Positions 1 through 6,305 are shown, numbered from the stretch's first letter. The stretch is 12,954 nt of DNA from CAYYNP01 sp964472545 (GCA_964472545.1 CAYYNP010000283.1:1-12954); one strand, 5' to 3'. Notes: generated by a model from the letters alone, not told the origin. Numbers and translations: made by a program.

Positions 1-55
1 TCGGAGCCAGTCCCCGTTTTCCACTCCCGCGAATCGACTTTGCAGTTCTCCTGGA

Positions 56-2968
56 TCACCGCTGGCGACACTTCAGAAACAGCACAACCTGTTCGTATCG
101 CGTGCCCTCGGGCAGACGGGCCAGCAACGGCCGGATCTGCTCGGGCTGCCCGTCGCCGACGACCGACTCCAAGGCCGATAGCAACTCCGGCGTCAGACAC
201 CAGGCGGCCCGGACCTGCAAGCCGTTGTCGGCCGCCTGCAGGGCATGGTCGAGGACCACGTCCGGCTCGAGCCCGCGAATCGCCGCACATTCCTCGGCGG
301 AGAATCCCGCCGACAGCAGGCGCCACGTCCAGTAGTGCGAAGGATGAACGATAGTTGTCGGAAGCGAAGCGGCGGCGGGTCCTGCCGCGGGGTGGGTCTC
401 TTCTGAGGCGAATTCGTGATCCGACGCCGCCGCATCGGCCAGCGCGGTATTCGGATCGACGTCCGCCGCCGCGGCCGCCTCGCCCCCTTGATGCCGGGCG
501 CCCCTCTCCACCAGCGGCCCATCCTCGTCGACGTCGTCGACGGCCGCAGCAGCAGTCGCCTGCGGAGATTTCCCATCGGCCGCGATCGCCAACACCGCCT
601 CGCCATAGCGAGCCAGTTTCGCGGGCCCGATGCCCTTGACCGCCAACAGTTCGTCGGCCGACTTGGGCCGCCATCGGGCCAGCTCCTCCAGCGTGGCGTT
701 GGTCAGGATATGGTACGCCGGCAGACCGGCCGTTCGGGCTTCCTGGTTTCGCCAATCTCGCAGCGCCGAGAGCAACTCCGCGTCGGCTTCCGGCGGGTCG
801 CCCAAGTTCGCCGACGGCGAGGGGGCTGCCGCGGCGGCAGTGGATGGGGCAACGGCAGCCGGCTCGCCGCTGATCTTCTGCAACAACTCAACGGGGATCG
901 GCAAGTCGACACGCATTTCGGCCGTCCCCCTCATCACCTCGGAACCTTCTTCGGTCATCCGCACCACCGGCCGATGCTGATCGACCTCGGTTTGCTGCAA
1001 GTAGCCGGCCGCGATCAACCCGTCGATCAGCGTCACCGCATCCGGCTGCTTGAGGTGCTTGAGCAACCCGAACGTGCTCAGCCGGTTCAATCCCAGCTTC
1101 TCCATCTTGGCGTTGCCGGAGCCGCAAAGCATCTGGGCGATCACAATCTTGCCGCAAGCGAACCGGGCCTCAGTTCGGGCGACGCCGCTGAGCACGATGC
1201 GCACCGCCTCGACGACCTTCGGATGGGTTTCGGCCGGTTCGGCGGCGGCGTTGGTGGCGGGTTGCTTGCCGCAGTTGTCGCAATGCCCACACGGCCCGGC
1301 TTTGCGCTCGCCAAAGTAACGCAGGATCTCCTGTTGCCGGCAGCCGCCGCCCAGCGCAAAGCGGATCACCCGGTTGACCTTCTCGTATTCCGCCGCTTTG
1401 CGCCGCTTCAGCGCCTCGAAGTCGATCGGCAACTCATCGAACGGCCGGTCGCGTTCGAGCATTCGCACCGCCCTGCCCCGAAACGGCGGCACGTAAACAA
1501 ACGACTCCAACGCGTTCAACTGCCGCAAAGCGTTGACCACGGAACTCTGGTCGACGTCCATTCCGCCGGCCAACTCACGCGGATGGAAATGGACCATCTC
1601 GTTGCGGCGGTCGCCCACCAACCGTTCGACGGCCTGTAGCGCCTTGCGCCTCACCCGGGCTTGCTTGGGCAACAGATCGACCAGCGTGGGCAGGTCGCTG
1701 TCCAGCCGCACGGCGGCCATGTTCTGCGACGCGATCAGCCGTTCGAGCACGCCGGCGCCTTCCAGCAGTTGCTCGCAATTGCCCACTCCCTCGTTGCCGA
1801 TCGGCAGGCTCAACCGCTCCTTGATCTCCGCCTGGGTCATCTCGATCGGATCGTCTTCGAGGCTGCGGAGGTAGTCGTACACTGCCTCGACGTTTTCCCG
1901 CCCGGGATGGGCGCTCTCGATGAAAAACTCCTGGATGAAACGATCCGAGGCGTGATAGAACATCAGACATCGCGAAGGCTCGCCGTCGCGCCCGGCGCGG
2001 CCGGCCTCCTGATAGTAGGCCTCCAGGCTGCCGGGGATGTTGTAGTGCACCACGAAGCGGACGTCGGCCTTGTCGATGCCCATGCCGAAGGCGTTGGTGG
2101 CCACGACGATCTCGAAGCGGCCCTTCATGAAGGCCTCTTGGGTCTCGCGCCGCTGTTGGGGCAGTAGCCCGGCATGGTAGGCCGCCGTGCGGCGCCGCGC
2201 CTTCACGTTCAGCAGCTCGGCGACCTCCTCGGTCCGTTTCCGCGTCGAGGCATAGACGATCCCCGAGCCGGGCGTCTGCCGTAGAAACCGCAACAACAGA
2301 TCCGGCTTCTGCCGCTCCGAGCCGGGGCACTGCACCTCGTAATGCAGGTTGTCGCGGGCAAAGCCGGTGATCAGCGTCCGCGGCTCCCGCAGATCGAGTT
2401 GCTCGACGATATCGCGCCGCACCGCGTCGGTGGCCGTGGCCGTCAGGGCGATCGTCGGCGGACGGCCCAGCAACCGGCGGAAGTATCCCAGCCGCGCATA
2501 GTCCGGCCGGAAATCGTGCCCCCATTCGCTGATGCAATGTGCTTCATCGACCGCCAACAACTTCAAACCGACCTCGTGTACCGCGTCGAGAAACCGCTTG
2601 CTGCGAAACCGCTCCGGCACGACGTAAACCAGCCGATACTCGCCCCGGGCCATACGCTCCAGCCGGTCGTGCTGCTCGGCGATCGGCAGCGTGCTGTTGA
2701 TGAACGTCACCGGCAGACCCAACACGTGGAGCTGATCGACCTGATCTTTCATCAACGCAATTAACGGCGAGACGACCAGCGTCAGCCCGTCCAGCACGAT
2801 CGCCGGCAACTGGTAACAGAGGCTCTTGCCCCCGCCGGTCGGCATCACACACAGACAATCCTCGCCGCCGAGCACCGCCGAGATCACCTCCCGTTGCCCG
2901 GTGCGAAACGAAGAGAGCCCGAATCGTGCCAGGTAAGGCTCCAGATCGGCATGTGCAGCGTTGGTCAT
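56..2968 (-). CDS. recQ: ATP-dependent DNA helicase RecQ, long form with extra modules
   Basis: This is a 3'-5' superfamily 2 DNA helicase for recombination and replication-fork repair. Seen in the 970 residues: motif 0 near 21-29; Walker A PTGGGKS with K48; DEAH box 141-144 followed by the RecQ aromatic-rich loop (CISEWGHDFRP, 145-155); TATAT at 176-180; motif VI QEAGRAGRDG at 320-329. The zinc-binding cysteines are C543, C560, C563 and C566. A winged-helix (RQC) region follows at about 580-690, then an HRDC domain at about 727-795. After an Ala-rich linker (about 800-870) comes a C-terminal domain resembling the HTH_40 family found at some RecQ ends. E. coli RecQ is about 610 residues. The extra length lies in an insert between the helicase core and the zinc site, and in the tail. 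I chose the ATG at 2968. An upstream GTG at 3019 would translate through a repeat copy. A weak GAGACGA lies upstream of the ATG. The gene is divergent from the Nudix gene. Confidence 0.96.
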   Translation of the reverse strand: MTNAAHADLEPYLARFGLSSFRTGQREVISAVLGGEDCLCVMPTGGGKSLCYQLPAIVLDGLTLVVSPLIALMKDQVDQLHVLGLPVTFINSTLPIAEQHDRLERMARGEYRLVYVVPERFRSKRFLDAVHEVGLKLLAVDEAHCISEWGHDFRPDYARLGYFRRLLGRPPTIALTATATDAVRRDIVEQLDLREPRTLITGFARDNLHYEVQCPGSERQKPDLLLRFLRQTPGSGIVYASTRKRTEEVAELLNVKARRRTAAYHAGLLPQQRRETQEAFMKGRFEIVVATNAFGMGIDKADVRFVVHYNIPGSLEAYYQEAGRAGRDGEPSRCLMFYHASDRFIQEFFIESAHPGRENVEAVYDYLRSLEDDPIEMTQAEIKERLSLPIGNEGVGNCEQLLEGAGVLERLIASQNMAAVRLDSDLPTLVDLLPKQARVRRKALQAVERLVGDRRNEMVHFHPRELAGGMDVDQSSVVNALRQLNALESFVYVPPFRGRAVRMLERDRPFDELPIDFEALKRRKAAEYEKVNRVIRFALGGGCRQQEILRYFGERKAGPCGHCDNCGKQPATNAAAEPAETHPKVVEAVRIVLSGVARTEARFACGKIVIAQMLCGSGNAKMEKLGLNRLSTFGLLKHLKQPDAVTLIDGLIAAGYLQQTEVDQHRPVVRMTEEGSEVMRGTAEMRVDLPIPVELLQKISGEPAAVAPSTAAAAAPSPSANLGDPPEADAELLSALRDWRNQEARTAGLPAYHILTNATLEELARWRPKSADELLAVKGIGPAKLARYGEAVLAIAADGKSPQATAAAAVDDVDEDGPLVERGARHQGGEAAAAADVDPNTALADAAASDHEFASEETHPAAGPAAASLPTTIVHPSHYWTWRLLSAGFSAEECAAIRGLEPDVVLDHALQAADNGLQVRAAWCLTPELLSALESVVGDGQPEQIRPLLARLPEGTRYEQVVLFLKCRQR

Positions 2969-2991
2969 CAAGTCGTCTCTATCACTACACC

Positions 2992-3239
2992 GGGGACGGG
3001 AGTCTTCTTCATCCCGCACGCCGGGCCACTATGCTGTTCCAGGTTGGATGGAAACGCGAGGGAACGTCAACTTCGATTGCGAAGAAGAGTCCCGTCCCGC
3101 TCTGAACCGGGGGGCGCTCCCGCCGGCGCAAAGGGACGGGACTCTTCCTCCGAATCGACACCACACGACAACAAGTCCACTGCGCTCCCCTCTACACGGG
3201 CCGGGTTGGTTGTGCCACGCCCGGAAGACTCCCGTCCCC
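2992..3239. repeat. Nested inverted-repeat cluster (four copies of one 16-19-base unit)
   Basis: Four copies of a GGGACGGGA(G/C)TCTTC unit are seen. Copy A (2992-3010) and copy C (3133-3151) read on the plus strand. Copy B (3081-3099) and copy D (3223-3239) read on the minus strand. Sixteen bases of A (2992-3007) are the exact reverse complement of D (3224-3239). B and C pair with each other over a longer arm. A and D both carry GAGTC, while B and C both carry GACTC, so the outer and inner pairs are each internally matched. The outer pair could be terminal inverted repeats of a 248-base MITE-like unit, but this is inference. No clean target-site duplication is visible, only a loose similarity between ATCACTACACCGG (2981-2993) and ATCACACCGG (3248-3257). 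Confidence 0.7.
3073..3158. repeat. Inner long hairpin of the repeat cluster
   Basis: Arms 3073-3098 and 3133-3158 are reverse complements at 23 of 26 positions and are separated by a 34-base GC-rich spacer. The mismatches lie at 3079-3080 and 3083 in the left arm. As RNA or extruded DNA this would be a stable stem. It sits upstream of both divergent genes, so it is probably not a terminator for either. It resembles the dispersed palindromic units found in many bacterial genomes, but I cannot tell from one window whether it is dispersed. Confidence 0.7.
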
Positions 3240-3316
3240 ATCTCCCCATCACACCGGTCCTCCGTCGATTATAGAAGCCACGCCACCCGGCGCGAATGGC
3301 CCGCCTTGCCCACCGC

Positions 3317-3345
3317 TTGGAGTCTGCCGGCAACTCCGCTACGAT
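3317..3345 (+). promoter_or_regulatory. Candidate promoter for the Nudix gene, placing the transcript start at the ATG
   Basis: TTGGAG (3317-3322) and TACGAT (3340-3345) are separated by 17 bases. The -10-like box ends six bases before the ATG at 3352, so transcription would start at or next to the start codon. No Shine-Dalgarno sequence is obvious. This suggests a leaderless mRNA. The -35 match is poor (three of six). Confidence 0.4.
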
Positions 3346-3351
3346 GGGCCC

Positions 3352-3777
3352 ATGGAAGAAATCCCCGACGATCCCGGCCGCCGCGGCGCGGTGGCGATTG
3401 CCGTGCGCGACGAACGCATGCTGGTCATCCGCCGCTCGCGGTCCGTGGTGGCGCCGTTGGCGTACTGTTTCCCCGGCGGCGGCATCGAGCCCGGCGAGTC
3501 CGAAGAGGAAGCGTTGATCCGCGAGTTCCGCGAGGAGATTGCCGTCACGCTCCGCCCGCTGCGGCGACTCTGGCGCTGCACCACCGACTGGAAAGTCGAG
3601 CTCGCCTGGTGGCTCGGTGAGCTCGAGCCCGACGCCGCGCCGGTCGCCAATCCGGCCGAGGTGGCGTCGGTCCACTGGTTCACGCCCGAGGAGATGGCGG
3701 CCCTGCCCGATCTGTTGCCGAGCAATCGCGAGTTTCTCGACCTGGTGCTGCGCGGCGAGATCCACCTCGATCGGTAG
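3352..3777 (+). CDS. Nudix hydrolase
   Basis: This is a small cytoplasmic hydrolase of nucleoside diphosphates linked to another moiety. The 141-residue protein has a nearly complete Nudix box from G43 to V65. G43 and E49 fit the spacing, and the metal-binding core REFREE is at 57-62. The usual Gly near the end of the box is Ala64. The beta strands before the box (AVAIAVRDERMLVIRRS) and the YCFPGGG entry at 38-44 are typical of the family. The substrate cannot be read from the sequence. Length is normal for a single-domain Nudix protein. The ATG at 3352 is the natural start because the fold begins about residue 11. The acyltransferase gene follows 54 bases downstream on the same strand, apparently with its own -10 box. 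Confidence 0.93.
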   Translation: MEEIPDDPGRRGAVAIAVRDERMLVIRRSRSVVAPLAYCFPGGGIEPGESEEEALIREFREEIAVTLRPLRRLWRCTTDWKVELAWWLGELEPDAAPVANPAEVASVHWFTPEEMAALPDLLPSNREFLDLVLRGEIHLDR

Positions 3778-3807
3778 AAGCCGAAATCGCGGGTGGCATC
3801 GACAAGC

Positions 3808-3813
3808 TATAGT
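3808..3813 (+). promoter_or_regulatory. Possible -10 box for the acyltransferase gene
   Basis: TATAGT matches TATAAT at five of six positions and lies 18 bases before the GTG start at 3832. No good -35 hexamer stands 16-18 bases upstream, where the bases read AATCGC. The acyltransferase may therefore be transcribed both from here and by read-through from the Nudix gene. Confidence 0.3.
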
Positions 3814-3831
3814 TGATGTGAGTCAGTCCTC

Positions 3832-4893
3832 GTGGAAAAGCCGGATAATCGAATGCCAGATGATCGCGCCTTGAATTCTCCGGCCTCGACGGCACCGATG
3901 CACGCAGGCAAGCAGCGGCTCGTCGAACTCGACGCACTTCGCGGATTGGCCGCGTTGGCGGTGGTGCTGTTTCACTACACCAAAGGCAGGGAGCACCTGC
4001 TCTTCTTCTTCCCCAAGGGTTGGTTCGGCGTCCACCTGTTCTTCATGATCAGCGGCTTTGTGATCCTGATGACGTTGGATCGAAAGCGAACCGTTGCCGA
4101 TTTTGCTTTCGCGAGGTTTTCCCGGCTCTATCCAACCTACTGGGCCGCCGTGTTGACGTCGTTCTGCTTCGTCACGTTGTCCGCCGTGCCGATGCGCGAG
4201 GTGAGCTTCGAGGCGGCGATGGTGAATATGACCATGCTGCAATCGTTCCTCGGCTTCCCGCACATCGACAACGTCTATTGGACGCTCCACGTCGAACTGT
4301 GTTTCTACTTGCTGATGGGTTTGATCGTCGGGGTCGGGCTTCGGCGGCACCTCGGCTCCATCCTCGCAGTGTTGGTTGCCGCGCATTTCCTCACGGCGCT
4401 CTTTGATCCGCTCGCCGAATTCTCCGGAATCGAAACGTATCCGCCTTGGGATTGGCTCTACTTGTTCCTGGCGGGAATCGCGTTCTATCAGATGCGTCTT
4501 GGCTGGCGATGGAGGCACGCCGGGCTGCTGGCCCTTTGCTTTGCCGACGCGGCCGTGCAGAACCCGTGGCACGACCTCATCATTATCGCAGCGATAGGCG
4601 CGGTAATGTTCGCCGCCACGCAATACCGAATCCCGCTGTTGAGAAATCGGGGGTTCCTCTTCCTGGGCACGATCTCTTACCCGTTGTACCTCGTCCATGA
4701 GAACATTGGCTATATCCTGATCCGAACCGGCGACCGGCTAGGAATCAACGTCTACGTGTCGATCCTGGCCGCCACGGGCGTGTCGTTGGCCTTAGCATGG
4801 ATCTTGATCGTCAAGGTCGACCGGCCCGCCAGCGCCCTTCTGCGAGCGAAGCACGAGGCGTGGAAGACGAGCCGACCGTGCAGGGCGTCCTGA
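3832..4893 (+). CDS. Acyltransferase family 3 (OafA-like) integral membrane protein
   Basis: This is a multi-pass inner-membrane acyltransferase of the family that O-acetylates or O-acylates surface polysaccharides, lipids or peptidoglycan. Seen in 353 residues: the N-terminal ELDALRGLAALAVVLFHY signature (32-49, with R37 and the conserved H48); a GVHLFFMISGFVI segment (66-78); RFSRLYPTYW (95-104); a WTLHVELCFYLL segment (150-161); and a late GTISYPLYLVHE segment (279-290). About ten hydrophobic helices are evident. The acceptor is unknown, and no glycan-synthesis cluster surrounds the gene. The start is uncertain. GTG 3832 is used here, but ATG 3853 and ATG 3898 are also in frame and all upstream sites are weak. 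The signature begins only at residue 29, so all three give an intact domain. Base composition looks somewhat less GC-rich than its neighbours, possibly a sign of transfer, but I did not measure this. Confidence 0.92.
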   Translation: MEKPDNRMPDDRALNSPASTAPMHAGKQRLVELDALRGLAALAVVLFHYTKGREHLLFFFPKGWFGVHLFFMISGFVILMTLDRKRTVADFAFARFSRLYPTYWAAVLTSFCFVTLSAVPMREVSFEAAMVNMTMLQSFLGFPHIDNVYWTLHVELCFYLLMGLIVGVGLRRHLGSILAVLVAAHFLTALFDPLAEFSGIETYPPWDWLYLFLAGIAFYQMRLGWRWRHAGLLALCFADAAVQNPWHDLIIIAAIGAVMFAATQYRIPLLRNRGFLFLGTISYPLYLVHENIGYILIRTGDRLGINVYVSILAATGVSLALAWILIVKVDRPASALLRAKHEAWKTSRPCRAS

Positions 4894-4954
4894 GGGCCGG
4901 AAAACACCATCGAGGCGGTCCGGACAAACGATCGCCTTCAGCAGTGGCTCCGCG

Positions 4955-4978
4955 GGGAATTCCGGCAAGGGAATTCCG
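4955..4978. repeat. Two tandem GGGAATTCCG boxes
   Basis: Two identical ten-base copies (4955-4964 and 4969-4978) are separated by GCAA, giving a 14-base period. Each contains the palindrome GGAATTCC. A degraded third match (CCGGAATCCC) begins at 4985. The boxes lie downstream of the acyltransferase stop, between convergent genes, so an operator role is unlikely. Function is unknown. Confidence 0.5.
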
Positions 4979-5067
4979 ATGTCCCCGGAATCCCCCAGCC
5001 GGCCACGGAGAATTGCCCGCGGATGGCACGGACGAAATCACTGAGGAGTAGCGGTCCTATTCGACAC

Positions 5068-5092
5068 TAGCCGGCGGCGAAAGCCCCCGGAG
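5068..5092 (+). repeat. GNRA-loop hairpin, plus-strand copy
   Basis: On the plus strand, CCGGCGGC, a GAAA loop and GCCCCCGG form an eight-pair stem with one mismatch. The flanks TAG and AG are shared with the second copy at 5137-5161, which is oriented oppositely; 21 of 25 bases agree between copies. The hairpin follows the acyltransferase gene by about 175 bases and lacks a T tract, so it is not a classical intrinsic terminator. Confidence 0.6.
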
Positions 5093-5136
5093 AGCCCGAG
5101 ATCTCTCGGACTTGCAACGACAGACGGCCGCAAGCC

Positions 5137-5161
5137 CTCCGAGGGCTTCCGCCCTCGGCTA
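5137..5161 (-). repeat. GNRA-loop hairpin, minus-strand copy
   Basis: On the minus strand, CCGAGGGC, a GGAA loop and GCCCTCGG form a perfect eight-pair stem (5139-5158). GGAA fits the GNRA tetraloop pattern and is closed by C-G. This is the inverted partner of the copy at 5068-5092. It lies 25 bases beyond the stop codon of the CPBP gene, so it could stabilise or end that transcript, but no U run follows on the minus strand. Confidence 0.65.
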
Positions 5162-5185
5162 TTCTCCAGCACCTTGATTACAGCC

Positions 5186-5944
5186 TCAGAGCAAATCGCC
5201 GACGATTGAGTACCCGATCGTATAGATCGCCGCGTCGATGATCAGGTGGCTTAGCCAGGGGCCGTAGAGCGAGCGGCTGCGGTGGTAGAGCCAGGCCCAG
5301 GCCGCGCCGCCGACGGCCACGGCCAGCGAGAAAAGCCACGTCAACGGCGACGCGTACCCGAAAAATGTGCCCAGCACGACGACGTGGTGGCCCATGAACC
5401 CCAGGCTCGACACGACGATCGCCGCCGGCACGGAAACCAGCCGCCGAAGCTGCCCGAAGACGAACCAGCGGAAGTAATACTCCTCCATCAAGGAATGGGC
5501 CATCGAGTAGAACGCGCCCAGGGCGAAGAAACCCAACGGGCCGCGGACGCCGAACGAGGCGACTTTCTGGCGTATCGGCTCGATGGCCGGATCCAACAGA
5601 CCGGACGGTTGAAGCCAGAGGTGATACAGGGCCATCATCGTCCCGAAGATCGCCAGGCCGAACGTGGCGCCCTCGATCAATCCGGCGCCCCCCGGCAATC
5701 GCAAACCAAGACGCCGCCGCTGGACGGCCAAGACCCAGAAGGCGGGAAAGGCGAACTGCAGGACCTTGCCCAGCCCGTAAGCCGCCTGCTGAACGCCCCC
5801 CGGGCCTTCGGTCAGCCAGACGAAGTAGAGCATGGTGACCAGCGTCGGAAAGCCCAACGCAAACGCCAGACCGCAGGCGTCTCGCCGGCGTCTTTCGGGG
5901 GAGGTGATCAGATCGACCGGCCGGCTGGCGTCGGGTTCAGTCAT
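5186..5944 (-). CDS. CPBP family intramembrane glutamic endopeptidase
   Basis: This is a polytopic membrane protease of the CAAX protease and bacteriocin-processing (Abi, Rce1-like) family. In the 252-residue protein the motifs are clear: EExxxR at E154-E155-R159; the FxxxH motif with F183 and H187; and HxxxD at H233-D237, where many members have HxxxN. About six to eight hydrophobic helices are present. The ATG at 5944 is supported by an AAGGAG six bases upstream. An in-frame TTG at 5992 would overlap the upstream sulfur-carrier gene by four bases but has no comparable site. The substrate is unknown. The gene lies 44 bases downstream of the MoaD/ThiS-like gene, so the two are probably cotranscribed. 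Family members act in protein prenyl processing, bacteriocin immunity or signalling, and the sequence does not say which applies here. Confidence 0.9.
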   Translation of the reverse strand: MTEPDASRPVDLITSPERRRRDACGLAFALGFPTLVTMLYFVWLTEGPGGVQQAAYGLGKVLQFAFPAFWVLAVQRRRLGLRLPGGAGLIEGATFGLAIFGTMMALYHLWLQPSGLLDPAIEPIRQKVASFGVRGPLGFFALGAFYSMAHSLMEEYYFRWFVFGQLRRLVSVPAAIVVSSLGFMGHHVVVLGTFFGYASPLTWLFSLAVAVGGAAWAWLYHRSRSLYGPWLSHLIIDAAIYTIGYSIVGDLL

Positions 5945-5950
5945 GCGGTG

Positions 5951-5956
5951 CTCCTT
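5951..5956 (-). promoter_or_regulatory. Ribosome binding site deciding the CPBP start
   Basis: The minus strand reads AAGGAG six bases before the ATG at 5944, the best Shine-Dalgarno match in the window. It favours this start over the upstream TTG at 5992. Confidence 0.75.
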
Positions 5957-5988
5957 CGGCGGCCTGGTTGCGTCTGAACGTTCCCCGT

Positions 5989-6252
5989 TCAACCGCCGCC
6001 CATTGAGGGCAGCACGTTAATTTCCGACTGCTCGCCGACCGGCGTCCGCAGTCCGGCCGCAGCGAACTTGCCGTCGACGGTAAACACGATCGTGGGACGA
6101 ATCTTCTGCCCGTCGCAGATCCTCGCCTTGATGCCCGGATACATCGCTTCCAAGGCCGACACGATCTCCGCCAGCGTCGCCCCGGCAATTTCCGCCCGCC
6201 GGTCGCCGCCGGTGACGTCGGTTAGCAACAGCGGAAGAGATACGGTAGCCAT
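5989..6252 (-). CDS. MoaD/ThiS family ubiquitin-like sulfur carrier protein
   Basis: This 87-residue beta-grasp protein would carry sulfur as a C-terminal thiocarboxylate for molybdopterin, thiamine, cysteine or thio-nucleoside synthesis. Evidence is the small size, the start with alternating hydrophobic strand residues, the TLAEIVSALEAMYPGI helix, and the C-terminal INVLPSMGGG. The final Gly-Gly is the site adenylated by a MoeB/ThiF/E1-like enzyme. The tail here has three glycines rather than two. The subfamily cannot be fixed; CysO-like proteins share the ILPxxxGG style, but neither CysM nor a Mec-type metalloprotease is in the window. The ATG at 6252 has GGTGAG six bases upstream; an in-frame TTG lies at 6258. 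The CPBP protease gene follows 44 bases later, and the SGNH hydrolase gene ends 83 bases upstream. Confidence 0.88.
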   Translation of the reverse strand: MATVSLPLLLTDVTGGDRRAEIAGATLAEIVSALEAMYPGIKARICDGQKIRPTIVFTVDGKFAAAGLRTPVGEQSEINVLPSMGGG

Positions 6253-6305
6253 GGGCAACTCACCGGAATCGCGGCAACGGTCTTCAACTCACGAGGACGA
6301 CGCCC

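Larger units (their letters stand above)
2969..3351. other. Intergenic region between divergent recQ and Nudix genes
   Basis: These 383 bases hold no convincing gene. They contain the nested inverted-repeat cluster at 2992-3239 and a candidate Nudix promoter at 3317-3345. Any recQ promoter must lie either in the few bases 2969-2991 or inside the repeat cluster. Short open frames that cross this stretch merely translate the repeat copies (SEEESRP-like and RDGTL-like peptides). Confidence 0.8.

Noticed and set aside
416..1639. Long plus-strand open frame (407 codons) antisense to recQ
   Set aside because: It lies wholly inside recQ, whose domains are unmistakable. The translation is low-complexity Arg/Gln/Pro-rich with no recognisable motif, as expected from GC-rich antisense frames.
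2969..3019. GTG start at 3019 for recQ adding 17 residues
   Set aside because: The added residues are translated from repeat copy A and do not resemble RecQ N-termini, whereas the ATG at 2968 begins directly before the conserved helicase start.
2992..3239. CRISPR array
   Set aside because: The repeats alternate in orientation, spacers differ greatly in length and there are only four units, so it is an inverted-repeat cluster rather than a CRISPR.
2961..3620. Overlapping open frames through the recQ-Nudix spacer on both strands
   Set aside because: They translate the inverted-repeat copies and then run out of frame through the Nudix gene. No motif or ribosome site supports them.
4797..5051. 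84-codon plus-strand frame running out of the acyltransferase end into the spacer
   Set aside because: The first part is an out-of-frame shadow of the acyltransferase, and the rest has no family resemblance. I considered a decayed gene remnant but saw no supporting similarity.
5068..5161. Classical intrinsic terminators
   Set aside because: Both hairpins are stable, but neither is followed by a T-rich tract on the relevant strand.
5945..5992. TTG start at 5992 for the CPBP protease, overlapping the sulfur-carrier stop
   Set aside because: The AAGGAG at 5951-5956 is ideally placed for the ATG at 5944, and the extra residues add no conserved feature.
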